A stretch of 8,204 nucleotides of DNA from assembly GCA_007123655.1 (NCBI GenBank), contig SKKR01000141.1, positions 1-8,204 of the forward strand. The letters run 5' to 3'. Shown here one piece after another: positions 1 through 5,468 of the stretch. The notes below the pieces were generated by a model. The model saw only the letters and a program-made list of their open reading frames with translations. It made no database searches and was not told the origin of the DNA. The stretch's first letter is position 1; the number at the start of each line of letters is the position of its first letter. The position numbers and the translations under genes were made by a program. This DNA is from Thermomicrobiaceae bacterium. GTDB taxonomy: Bacteria; Chloroflexota; Chloroflexia; Thermomicrobiales; Thermomicrobiaceae.

Positions 1-1357
1 CGGAACCCAGCATGGCGCCTGCCTCATCGAGCGCTTCAAAATCGATCCCCACGTCCAGCTGGTCCATTCTCAACGGTCCGGCGGAAACCCCGCCCGTCTG
101 AATTCCCTTCAGTGAGTACCCGTCTCGAGCCCCGCCGTAGATGTTCTCGATCAGATCCCGGAGCGAGAATCCCATCTCGACTTCGGCGACGCCGAGTCGC
201 TTTACGGGACCCTGGATCGTGACGAGCTTCGTGCCTTTGCTCTGTTCAGTCCCGATCGATGCATACCAAGCTCCTCCGTAGTTGATGATCGACGGTACGG
301 CGGCGAATGTTTCTGTGTTGTTCAGGACGGTCGGGCGCCGCCAGACGCCCTCCTCAACCGAGCGGGGTGGTTTCGTTCGGGGCTGCCCGCGCTCGCCCAT
401 CACGGCGTACATCAATGCAGAGCCTTCACCGCAGATGTAGGCCCCGCCACCGCTGCGAACACGCATGTGGAATGACTTCCCGCTACCCAGGACATCGTCG
501 CCCAGCAGGCCAAGATCGTACGCCTGGTCAACGGCACGCTGAAAGCGCTCAAGCGCCAGAACGTGTTCACCACCGATGTAGTTGTATCCGTTTGATGTCT
601 CAAGCGCGACACACGCAATCATGATCCCTTCCAGGACGAGATGCGGGTCGCTTTCGATGAGCCGCCTGTCCTTGAAGACGTTGGGCTCACCTTCATGGCT
701 GTTCGCCACCACGTATTTCGGCCAGGCCTGGGTCCGCCGGCCGCTCTCCCACTTGATGCCCGCCGGGAAACCGGCGCCACCTCGCCCGCGGACGTTGGCT
801 TCCTTGACCTCGTGAACAATCTCCTCCGGAGACATCTCAAACAGGGCTCTGACGAATGCCTGGTAGCCACCGAGCGCGATGTAATCCTCGATCGAGTCCG
901 GGTCAATAACGCCGGACCGCTCGAGTAACAGGCGCCGCTGCCCCTGCATGAACGGGTGTTCCGCCAGCGGCGGAATTCCCTCGAATTCGGAGTCGCTGCG
1001 AACACCCATGGCATAGTCGCCGGGGAACGAGCCGCTGGCGAGTGCATCAACCAGATTAGATACACGCTCGGCGTCAACATTTTGGAAGACGATGCCCGGA
1101 CCATCGGGCGGGGTGACCTCAACGTACGGTTCGGCAAAGCACCATCCAGCACAACCGACCTGTCTCATCTCATACGGCAAGTTGGATTCTGATAGATGCT
1201 GATCGAGTGACGCCCAGGTGTTCAGTGCGCCCTTGGCCTTGCTGCACTCACTGATCCCGACGCTGAAGACCCATGTGTCTCCGCCAAAACGCCGGGCCCA
1301 GCGTTCGACTGATTCGGATTGCAGCCGTTCGAAGTCGCGTCGGTCATTCAGTGTCAT
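1..1357 (-). CDS. nuoF: NuoF-like NADH dehydrogenase FMN/NAD-binding subunit (3' end outside window)
   Basis: The first 452 residues are visible and the frame is open to the window edge. The family oxidises NAD(P)H on FMN and passes electrons to Fe-S clusters, in complex I or in soluble NAD-linked formate dehydrogenases and hydrogenases. Domains: a thioredoxin-like N-terminal domain (about residues 25-105) as in HoxF/HndC/FdsB-type proteins; the flavin/NAD fold with GRGGAGFPAGIKW (191-203), EGEPNVFKD (222-230) and GAYICGE (305-311); an SLBB domain (about 377-410). The C-terminal 4Fe-4S cysteines would lie outside. The ATG at 1357 has GGAGG six bases upstream and overlaps the end of nuoE by 14 nt, so the two are coupled. 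Oddities: the N-terminal domain has only C38, C69 and C73, so one of four expected cluster cysteines is missing. The usual Asp of NADEGEP is His221, and the usual CGEET is CGEGS. The family is certain. Complex I versus a soluble enzyme cannot be settled here. Confidence 0.93.
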   Translation of the reverse strand, partial: MTLNDRRDFERLQSESVERWARRFGGDTWVFSVGISECSKAKGALNTWASLDQHLSESNLPYEMRQVGCAGWCFAEPYVEVTPPDGPGIVFQNVDAERVSNLVDALASGSFPGDYAMGVRSDSEFEGIPPLAEHPFMQGQRRLLLERSGVIDPDSIEDYIALGGYQAFVRALFEMSPEEIVHEVKEANVRGRGGAGFPAGIKWESGRRTQAWPKYVVANSHEGEPNVFKDRRLIESDPHLVLEGIMIACVALETSNGYNYIGGEHVLALERFQRAVDQAYDLGLLGDDVLGSGKSFHMRVRSGGGAYICGEGSALMYAVMGERGQPRTKPPRSVEEGVWRRPTVLNNTETFAAVPSIINYGGAWYASIGTEQSKGTKLVTIQGPVKRLGVAEVEMGFSLRDLIENIYGGARDGYSLKGIQTGGVSAGPLRMDQLDVGIDFEALDEAGAMLGS

Positions 1358-1886
1358 CAGGGGCCTCCGAAGGCTGGCTGCTGCGGAGTGACTCCATCAG
1401 CGCTTCGAACTGCTCTACATCGAGATGTCCGCAGTATCGTTCGTGGTCCAGTTGTCCGACCGGGGCAAGATCGCACACGCCGAGGCACCCGTTAATGACC
1501 TGAACGGTCAATGATCCGTCCCTGGTCGTGCCACCGCTCCGGACGTCGTAGCGCTGGTCCAGATGATCCACAATCTTCTGTGAACCCATCACATAGCATG
1601 CTGCGCCGTGACACAGGAGCATCACGTGTTCGCCCGGAGGTTCGGTCAGAAAGTCCGCGTAAAATGTGAGCAAACCATAGATCCGGTTTTCGGATACACC
1701 CAGGTGCTCGGCGATGAGCGCGGATGCGTCTTTGGAGACATAGCCGTAGAGGTGCTGGGCCTCCTGGCAGGCCTGAACGATCATCTCCAGCGAATCCTGA
1801 TAGTTCGACGGATTGTACTGCTCCTGGAGGATGGACTGAAGCGCATCGAGGTTCTGATCCCGGGTCGCGTGAGCGCCATGCGCCAA
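1344..1886 (-). CDS. nuoE: NuoE-like [2Fe-2S] subunit of NADH dehydrogenase (24 kDa family)
   Basis: A complete 180-residue protein, close to the usual 160-180 for NuoE. The family is a helical N-terminal segment followed by a thioredoxin-like domain that binds one [2Fe-2S] cluster (N1a) beside the flavin subunit. All four ligands are visible: C92 and C97 in CHGAAC (C-x4-C), and C134 and C138 in GCLGVCDLAPV (C-x3-C). Other family marks are RIYGLLTFYADF (68-79) and the C-terminal YCGHLDVEQFEAL (151-163). The start is TTG at 1886, supported by GAAGGGAA seven to eight bases upstream; the nearby ATG at 1879 is out of frame. The gene overlaps nuoF by 14 nt and is first in the transcript, behind an extended -10 promoter. 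A NuoE-NuoF pair without nuoD or nuoG between them fits either a complex I input module or a soluble NAD-linked formate dehydrogenase or hydrogenase. Confidence 0.95.
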   Translation of the reverse strand: MAHGAHATRDQNLDALQSILQEQYNPSNYQDSLEMIVQACQEAQHLYGYVSKDASALIAEHLGVSENRIYGLLTFYADFLTEPPGEHVMLLCHGAACYVMGSQKIVDHLDQRYDVRSGGTTRDGSLTVQVINGCLGVCDLAPVGQLDHERYCGHLDVEQFEALMESLRSSQPSEAPDDTE

Positions 1887-1892
1887 TTGATG

Positions 1893-1900
1893 TTCCCTTC
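1893..1900 (-). promoter_or_regulatory. Ribosome binding site deciding the TTG start of nuoE
   Basis: The minus strand reads GAAGGGAA here, ending six bases before TTG at 1886-1884. No in-frame ATG or GTG is comparably placed, so this site is the main support for the rare TTG start. Confidence 0.75.
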
Positions 1901-1961
1901 AGGATTGCGGTCAGATCCAGCTGTTTAACCGCTCTGTGAGGGTATTCACATTCACGCAGCC

Positions 1962-1991
1962 AGTATATCAGCCGCCCGAAATGACGGGCAA
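1962..1991 (-). promoter_or_regulatory. Candidate sigma-70-type promoter for nuoEF with extended -10
   Basis: On the minus strand, TGATATACT contains the -10 TATACT (1967-1962), five of six consensus bases, preceded by the TGn of an extended -10. A weak -35, TTGCCC (1991-1986), four of six, lies 18 bases upstream. Transcription would begin near 1955, giving a leader of about 70 nt before the nuoE TTG. This is pattern matching only; the -10 is the stronger half. Confidence 0.5.
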
Positions 1992-2004
1992 ACGACAGTC
2001 ATTT
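1979..2004. repeat. Perfect 7-bp inverted repeat around the nuoE -35 box
   Basis: AAATGAC (1979-1985) and GTCATTT (1998-2004) are exact reverse complements separated by 12 bases. The spacer contains the candidate -35 hexamer of the nuoE promoter. The centre-to-centre distance is about 19 bp, near two helical turns, which suits a dimeric repressor or activator. I cannot name the regulator. Chance occurrence in an AT-richer intergenic stretch is possible. Confidence 0.45.
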
Positions 2005-2060
2005 TGGGCACAATTCAGGTGTTGACCGGACTCGCGTCGTTGTGGCGCTCGTACGTCAGG

Positions 2061-2066
2061 AAAGGG
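2061..2066 (+). promoter_or_regulatory. Ribosome binding site deciding the GTG start of the DUF1992 gene
   Basis: AAAGGG lies eight bases before GTG at 2075, within the longer purine run AGGAAAGGG. The upstream in-frame GTG at 2042 has no such site. The protein from 2075 begins directly with the family's typical WDLIAEHQI segment. Confidence 0.75.
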
Positions 2067-2074
2067 TCCGAACT

Positions 2075-2563
2075 GTGTCCTACTGGGACTTGATTGCCGA
2101 GCATCAGATTCAGGAAGCGATTCGGCAGGGCCATTTCTCGAGGCTGAAGAATGAGGGCAAACCGCTCAGCTCGGATGATGGAGATCTCGCCGGCGAGCAG
2201 TGGATGGCGAACCATATTCTGGAGCAGAACGATGAACTACCGGAATGGCTCGCACTGCGAAAAGACATAGCCCAGCAGCGAGAAACGGCGCGCCGGTTCA
2301 GAGATGAAGCAGTCGAGCGGCTGGAGGATCTTCCAAACCGTTTGTGGCCGACGGATGCTCGACTGAAGCGACTCCACGAGCTTTACCTGAAGCATGTTCG
2401 GAGACTGAATCTCCTGATCGATGAACACAACCATCGCTGCCCGTCTATTCAACACGAACTGGTGTGGATGCGAGAGGACGCTGTCCAGCGACAGCAGGAT
2501 CGTATTCGGCGGGAGCGCGCTATTCAGTATGCTCGGCGCTCAGCCGGCGAACACGGTCGATGA
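2075..2563 (+). CDS. DUF1992 domain protein (DnaJC28-type conserved domain)
   Basis: A 162-residue soluble protein. The N-terminal half matches my memory of DUF1992: WDLIAEHQIQEAIRQGHFSRL (4-24), then EGKPLSSDD (27-35), then a helix ending in HILEQNDELPEWLALRKDI (47-65). The usual family pattern is an I-A-E-x-K-I-x-E-A helix, a G-x-G-K-P-L turn and an N-x-x-x-P-x-x-x-x-L-R-K-E-I motif. The C-terminal half is charged and helical, probably coiled coil (about 65-155), with no J domain, signal or membrane segment. The molecular function of the family is unknown, despite the DnaJ name borrowed from a eukaryotic homologue. It stands alone on the plus strand, divergent from nuoE and convergent with the anti-sigma gene, which it overlaps by 44 bp. 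No clear sigma-70 promoter is seen. An alternative GTG start at 2042 would add 11 residues. Confidence 0.87.
   Translation: MSYWDLIAEHQIQEAIRQGHFSRLKNEGKPLSSDDGDLAGEQWMANHILEQNDELPEWLALRKDIAQQRETARRFRDEAVERLEDLPNRLWPTDARLKRLHELYLKHVRRLNLLIDEHNHRCPSIQHELVWMREDAVQRQQDRIRRERAIQYARRSAGEHGR
2520..2563. other. 44-bp tail-to-tail coding overlap between DUF1992 gene and rsrA
   Basis: The plus-strand gene stops with TGA at 2561-2563 and the minus-strand gene stops with TAG at 2522-2520. Both reading frames therefore cover 2520-2563 in opposite directions. No terminator hairpin with a T run is visible at this junction, so the two transcripts should have complementary 3' ends. Confidence 0.85.
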
Positions 2564-2753
2564 GGTTTTGAGGAGCGGAGACGTTCCGGCAGCACTTCGC
2601 TACGACGGTGAGCACGTTCTCTTCGAGCTGAAAAACGTCCTTGCACGGCGGGCATTCGTCCAGGTGCTGACGTACTTCCCGGTACTCCTCGTCGGAGAGT
2701 TCCCGGTCGATATACTGATACAGTAACGCGGCGATCTCTTCGCACCTACGCAT
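2520..2753 (-). CDS. rsrA: RsrA-type redox-sensing zinc anti-sigma factor
   Basis: A 77-residue protein, shorter than Streptomyces RsrA (about 105). It should bind the SigR-like factor encoded just upstream and release it on thiol oxidation. The ZAS motif is H30-L-D-E-C34-P-P-C37. With C4, spacings equal those I recall for Streptomyces coelicolor RsrA ligands C11, H37, C41 and C44: a constant shift of seven. The C61-C62 pair of RsrA also falls on C54-C55 here. In RsrA the trigger disulfide is C11-C44, equivalent to C4-C37. The protein is soluble, without a membrane segment. The start is ATG at 2753, inside the sigma gene (8-nt overlap, ATGCGTAG), with AAGGGG seven bases upstream. An upstream ATG at 2780 would add nine residues and is less well supported. 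The 3' end overlaps the convergent DUF1992 gene. Confidence 0.88.
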   Translation of the reverse strand: MRRCEEIAALLYQYIDRELSDEEYREVRQHLDECPPCKDVFQLEENVLTVVAKCCRNVSAPQNLIDRVRRLSAEHTE

Positions 2754-3354
2754 CGTTCTGCCCCTTGACGCCACTTTCAATCTGGTCGCGGTGGTCCAGC
2801 AACTGGTCCTTCAGACGTTTTCGCGCCCGGTGCAGTCGCGACATGACCGTTCCGACCGGGATCTCGAGAATGTCCGCGATCTCGCGGTACGCAAAGCCCT
2901 CAACATCGGCGAGCAACACGACCTGGCGGAAATTGTCCGGCAGTTCATCGAGTGCCCGGAACACATCCGCGTCGTCGATCTGCTCCAGAATCTCGTCTTC
3001 GGTAATCGATTTCGCCGGTTGAACACCGCTTTCGACCAGATGATTGTAGAGATAGTATTCCTCTACATCGTCGAGCGATGTGTTTCTCGGGCGTCGTACC
3101 CGCTTCCGATACTCGTTAATGAACGAGTTCGTCTGAATCTTGAACAGCCAGGCTCGAAGGTTTGTTCCCGGGGTGAACTGTTCGATAGATCGAAACGCGC
3201 GCAGATAGGTATCCTGCACGAGATCCTCGGCGTCAGCGGCATTGCCTGTCATGCGGACTGCTGTGCGATAGAGCGAGTCGATGTAGGTAATCGCTTCGTC
3301 CTTTATCTCCTGGAGCTGAGTTGATTCCGGGCAACAGGTGTCCGACAACGTCAT
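2746..3354 (-). CDS. sigR: ECF RNA polymerase sigma factor, SigR/SigH type
   Basis: A 202-residue sigma-70 family protein with region 2 (about 21-92) and region 4 (about 132-185) only, the ECF layout. Region 2 carries GNAADAEDLVQDTYLRAFR (37-55) and GTNLRAWLFKIQTNSFIN (63-80), the form typical of actinobacterial SigR/SigH (ECF12), followed by EYRKRVRRPR. Region 4 has LDELPDNFRQVVLLADVEGF (135-154) and the HTH YREIADILEIPVGTVMSRLHRARKRLK region (156-182). It directs polymerase to its own stress promoters and should be held by the RsrA-like protein encoded immediately downstream with an 8-nt overlap. In Streptomyces this pair answers disulfide stress. The chosen ATG at 3354 follows GGAAAGG by three bases. 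A GTG at 3381 would add nine residues and cannot be excluded. I could not find a convincing SigR-type autoregulatory promoter immediately upstream. Confidence 0.92.
   Translation of the reverse strand: MTLSDTCCPESTQLQEIKDEAITYIDSLYRTAVRMTGNAADAEDLVQDTYLRAFRSIEQFTPGTNLRAWLFKIQTNSFINEYRKRVRRPRNTSLDDVEEYYLYNHLVESGVQPAKSITEDEILEQIDDADVFRALDELPDNFRQVVLLADVEGFAYREIADILEIPVGTVMSRLHRARKRLKDQLLDHRDQIESGVKGQNDA
2761..2766 (-). promoter_or_regulatory. Ribosome binding site inside sigR deciding the rsrA start
   Basis: AAGGGG on the minus strand ends seven bases before ATG at 2753. It lies within the last codons of the sigma gene, so translation of the anti-sigma factor is probably coupled to that of its sigma factor, keeping amounts matched. 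Confidence 0.7.
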
Positions 3355-3452
3355 AAGCCTTTCCGGAAGATATTGGCGCACATCGTTCGTGGCTGCACCA
3401 GTTCGATTCAGGGAGTGGCGTCACGGATGACATAGCAGCGACCACGGCCAGC

Positions 3453-3809
3453 TCAGGATCGACGATTGAACATGCGCATGAAATTTCCGTCGAATTCCTC
3501 GAGATACTCGTGCATATCAAGCACGTCGTCGACCGTGACAGGCTCGGAGTACGCCTCGTCGTCCAACTCGTCGTCAACGAAATCAATGGCTGCCGCCTCG
3601 ACCGTTGTCCCGTCATCGTGTTCGCCGACGACCGCGGCGACGAATGATTGCGATGCGCATTCCGGACAACGCACTGCAAGCACCCACAGATTCCCGTTGC
3701 GTCCGACCACGCGCATGTCGTCCAATGAAAAACGCTGGCGGCACTGGATGCAATCCTCAACTACCGACAGCACTATGCGTCTGACTTCAGATGATTGATC
3801 GTGTTCCAT
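3453..3809 (-). CDS. Conserved-looking small zinc-ribbon protein of unknown function
   Basis: A 118-residue acidic protein I do not recognise. Two CxxC pairs, C20-x2-C23 (CIQC) and C48-x2-C51 (CPEC), flank a short beta-rich stretch that includes GRNGNLWVLAVR. This is a probable zinc ribbon, with the second pair resembling Fpg/rubredoxin-like knuckles. A strongly acidic segment (about 63-98) follows, and the C-terminus DVLDMHEYLEEFDGNFMRMF forms a likely amphipathic helix ending in basic NRRS. There is no signal or membrane segment. It begins 21 nt after the DUF151 nuclease gene and precedes sigR by about 98 nt, so it is probably in the same transcript. The start is ATG at 3809; an adjacent GTG at 3812 is equally possible and neither has a good ribosome site, consistent with coupling to the upstream gene. 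The zinc ribbon could bind nucleic acid or protein; no function is assigned. Confidence 0.78.
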   Translation of the reverse strand: MEHDQSSEVRRIVLSVVEDCIQCRQRFSLDDMRVVGRNGNLWVLAVRCPECASQSFVAAVVGEHDDGTTVEAAAIDFVDDELDDEAYSEPVTVDDVLDMHEYLEEFDGNFMRMFNRRS

Positions 3810-3830
3810 CACGTCGCTCGCGGATCTGAG

Positions 3831-4379
3831 CTAATTCTCCCGTTTTCTGTCAAAGTCATCCAGGTCAAGCGAATTGATGAAATCGCGGAAGACGGTCAGG
3901 TCCTCTTCGCTGGCGGTCTCCTCGGTGCGTTCGCTCTCGGGTAGGCCGATCGCATCCTCTGACTCACCTTCGGACTCAGCGTCGAGCACCACTCCTGCCC
4001 GTTCCATGACCGATTCATCCACGAAGATTGATACCTCGGTTCTCACTGCCAACGCTATCGCGTCGCTTGGTCGGCTGTCCACTTCAACACGTCGTCCGTC
4101 CTGATCGATCACGATGCGGGCGTAGAAGACATCCTGCGCGAGATCCGTTACCAGGATCTCCTGAACCGTCCCGCCCATGTCGCTGATCATTGTCTTGATC
4201 AGGTCATATGGAAGCGGGCGCGCGGCCGTGACGCCCTGCAACTCCATTGCAATGGCTTCCGCTTCGAACGGGCCAATCCAGATCGGCAGATGTCGTTCGC
4301 CATTGACTTCCTTGAGGATGACTACCCGATGTTGTGTTACGAGACTGACGCGGATACTGTCGACTATCGTCTCAATCAT
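3831..4379 (-). CDS. DUF151 bifunctional nuclease family protein
   Basis: A 182-residue protein. The first 130 residues are a typical DUF151 domain: MIETIVDSIRVSL start, VILKEVNGERHLPIWIGPFE (20-39), EAIAMELQG (41-49), RPLPYDLI (54-61), and DSRPSDAIALAVR (101-113). A plant member has been reported to have DNase and RNase activity; in bacteria the role is mostly unproven. After an acidic linker (about 134-160) the C-terminus has FRDFINSLDLDDF, a short helix like the tail seen in actinobacterial and Chloroflexota members. It is cytoplasmic. The start is ATG at 4379, preceded by GAGGAAGG eight bases upstream. A longer in-frame start at 4442 would add 21 residues with no ribosome site and unlike the family N-terminus. 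lepB ends 138 nt upstream on the same strand, and the zinc-ribbon gene follows after 21 nt. Confidence 0.92.
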   Translation of the reverse strand: MIETIVDSIRVSLVTQHRVVILKEVNGERHLPIWIGPFEAEAIAMELQGVTAARPLPYDLIKTMISDMGGTVQEILVTDLAQDVFYARIVIDQDGRRVEVDSRPSDAIALAVRTEVSIFVDESVMERAGVVLDAESEGESEDAIGLPESERTEETASEEDLTVFRDFINSLDLDDFDRKREN

Positions 4380-4387
4380 CCGGTGAA

Positions 4388-4395
4388 CCTTCCTC
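4388..4395 (-). promoter_or_regulatory. Ribosome binding site deciding the DUF151 gene start
   Basis: GAGGAAGG on the minus strand ends eight bases before ATG at 4379. This favours the short form of the protein, which starts exactly where DUF151 homology begins. Confidence 0.75.
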
Positions 4396-4404
4396 ACGCG
4401 CCAA

Positions 4405-4424
4405 TCAGGAATATCGGATCCTGA
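4405..4424. repeat. Short inverted repeat in the DUF151 gene leader
   Basis: TCAGGA (4405-4410) and TCCTGA (4419-4424) are exact reverse complements with an 8-base loop, 26 nt upstream of the DUF151 ATG. It could form a small hairpin in the leader or be a weak operator. There is no T run, so it is not an intrinsic terminator. Confidence 0.3.
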
Positions 4425-4517
4425 ATCGTCTTGAACGAGCACGCGCCGTATCGTGCGTGAGACCTGATTTCGATTCTACTACCCGAGTCGAACACTCGCC
4501 AGAGATCGAGGCAACGG

Positions 4518-5243
4518 CTACTCCGACGCGTACGACGGTGAGGGGAAGAGCTGAATCGAACCTGGAGGCCAGTACGCAAGCCAGGATTTGCCGATAATAT
4601 TCTCCTTTGGAACTGTCCCGAACGAGCGCGAGTCACTGGAGTTCGAACGGTTATCGCCCAGCATGAAATACTCGTCGTCGGGTATTTCCACGGACGGCTC
4701 TGCCCCACTACCACGCCAAGCTGTGGGCGAACTGACGTACGGCTCATCGAGTCGCTGTCCGTCGACGTACACCGCCCCGTCCCTCACTTCGATCGTTTCT
4801 CCGGGAAGGCCAATGATGCGTTTGATGTAAGGGTCCCCGTTCGTCCCTGGCGGTCGGAAGACTACGATGTCGCCGCGATTCGGGGGATTGAACAGGTAAC
4901 GACGATCTTCGTCAGCCCGATCGATGCCGGGCAGGTAGCTGAGCATCGAGTTGACGTCGAGGCTGGTGTACGCACGACGGTTGATGATCAACATCTCGGC
5001 GTGGGAAAGCGACGGCTCCATGCTGTTCCCGTCGACCCGAAAATTCAGCACCACGCCGCGAACCATAAGGAAGATCAGGAGCGCCAGGAGAATGGTTTCA
5101 ATGATTTCCCAGGCTGTCGTCCGGTTGTCCCGCTTACTGGATGTGTCTTCGCCCGGGGACTCACCGGGTTCGGCGTCTGGATCCGATTCGGGGGGAGACT
5201 CGGGAACTGCCTGCGGGTACGGGGGTTGTTCGTATCGCTCCAC
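4518..5243 (-). CDS. lepB: Signal peptidase I (type I leader peptidase)
   Basis: A 241-residue membrane serine protease (S26) that cleaves signal peptides from secreted proteins at the outer face of the membrane. A disordered Pro/Glu-rich cytoplasmic N-terminus (1-42) is followed by one membrane segment (about 45-68, IIETILLALLIFLMVRGVVL). Catalytic motifs: VDGNSMEPSL with nucleophile Ser74, YIKRIIGLPGE with general base Lys141, and GDNRSNSSDSR (196-206). The C-terminus has the family's IGKSWLAYWPP. The start is GTG at 5243 with GGAGG four bases upstream, and a TATAAT at 5296-5301 places transcription start near 5289. A longer in-frame start at 5366 would add 41 residues but lies upstream of that promoter. 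An insertion-like loop rich in Asp/Arg (about 91-120) separates the first two catalytic motifs. It is the first gene of a minus-strand run leading to the nuclease and sigma genes. Confidence 0.95.
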   Translation of the reverse strand: MERYEQPPYPQAVPESPPESDPDAEPGESPGEDTSSKRDNRTTAWEIIETILLALLIFLMVRGVVLNFRVDGNSMEPSLSHAEMLIINRRAYTSLDVNSMLSYLPGIDRADEDRRYLFNPPNRGDIVVFRPPGTNGDPYIKRIIGLPGETIEVRDGAVYVDGQRLDEPYVSSPTAWRGSGAEPSVEIPDDEYFMLGDNRSNSSDSRSFGTVPKENIIGKSWLAYWPPGSIQLFPSPSYASE

Positions 5244-5247
5244 GTAT

Positions 5248-5252
5248 CCTCC
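5248..5252 (-). promoter_or_regulatory. Ribosome binding site deciding the lepB start
   Basis: GGAGG on the minus strand ends four bases before GTG at 5243, a slightly short but workable spacing. Together with the promoter at 5296-5301 it argues against the longer reading from 5366. Confidence 0.65.
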
Positions 5253-5295
5253 ACTAGCCAGTCGCAGATCCCCATTCGTCCCGCGAGCAGACTGG

Positions 5296-5301
5296 ATTAT
5301 A
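5296..5301 (-). promoter_or_regulatory. Perfect TATAAT -10 box for lepB
   Basis: The minus strand reads TATAAT, preceded by GATG. It would start transcription near 5289, about 46 nt before the lepB GTG. No good -35 hexamer is found 16-19 bases upstream (TTCGGA at 18 is weak), so the site may depend on the -10 or on an activator. Confidence 0.5.
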
Positions 5302-5468
5302 CATCGCGCTTCCCACGCATCCGAAACTTTTGGGTCATAACGGAATAGACCGTCAGCCGATACCATTCCGGGTAACGCAGGTCCCTACCGGACCGGTGAA
5401 ATCACGCATCTGGCGGTTCCCGCCTGGACCACGCGCGTCACGTTTACCCGGATTGCGAGACGACACGT

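Larger units (their letters stand above)
5244..5468. other. Divergent intergenic region between lepB and the kinase gene
   Basis: These 225 bases carry the lepB leader and -10 box on the minus strand. For the plus-strand kinase I see no convincing -35/-10 pair. GGAAT at 5342-5346 followed after 18 bases by ATT resembles, imperfectly, a SigR-type promoter (GGAAT-N18-GTT). No gene is seen. Confidence 0.6.

Noticed and set aside
619..1152. 177-residue open frame on the minus strand
   Set aside because: It lies wholly inside nuoF in another phase, is rich in Arg and Ser as expected of a shifted GC-rich frame, and shows no family motif.
2022..2050. TTGACC as a -35 box for the DUF1992 gene
   Set aside because: No -10-like hexamer occurs at the right distance; the following sequence is GC-rich.
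3355..3452. Autoregulated promoter upstream of sigR
   Set aside because: I looked for GGAAT-N18-GTT and sigma-70 pairs on the minus strand and found none worth claiming.
5342..5367. GGAAT-N18-ATT as a SigR-dependent promoter for the kinase gene
   Set aside because: The second half should be GTT, and one short near-match in 225 bases is expected by chance.
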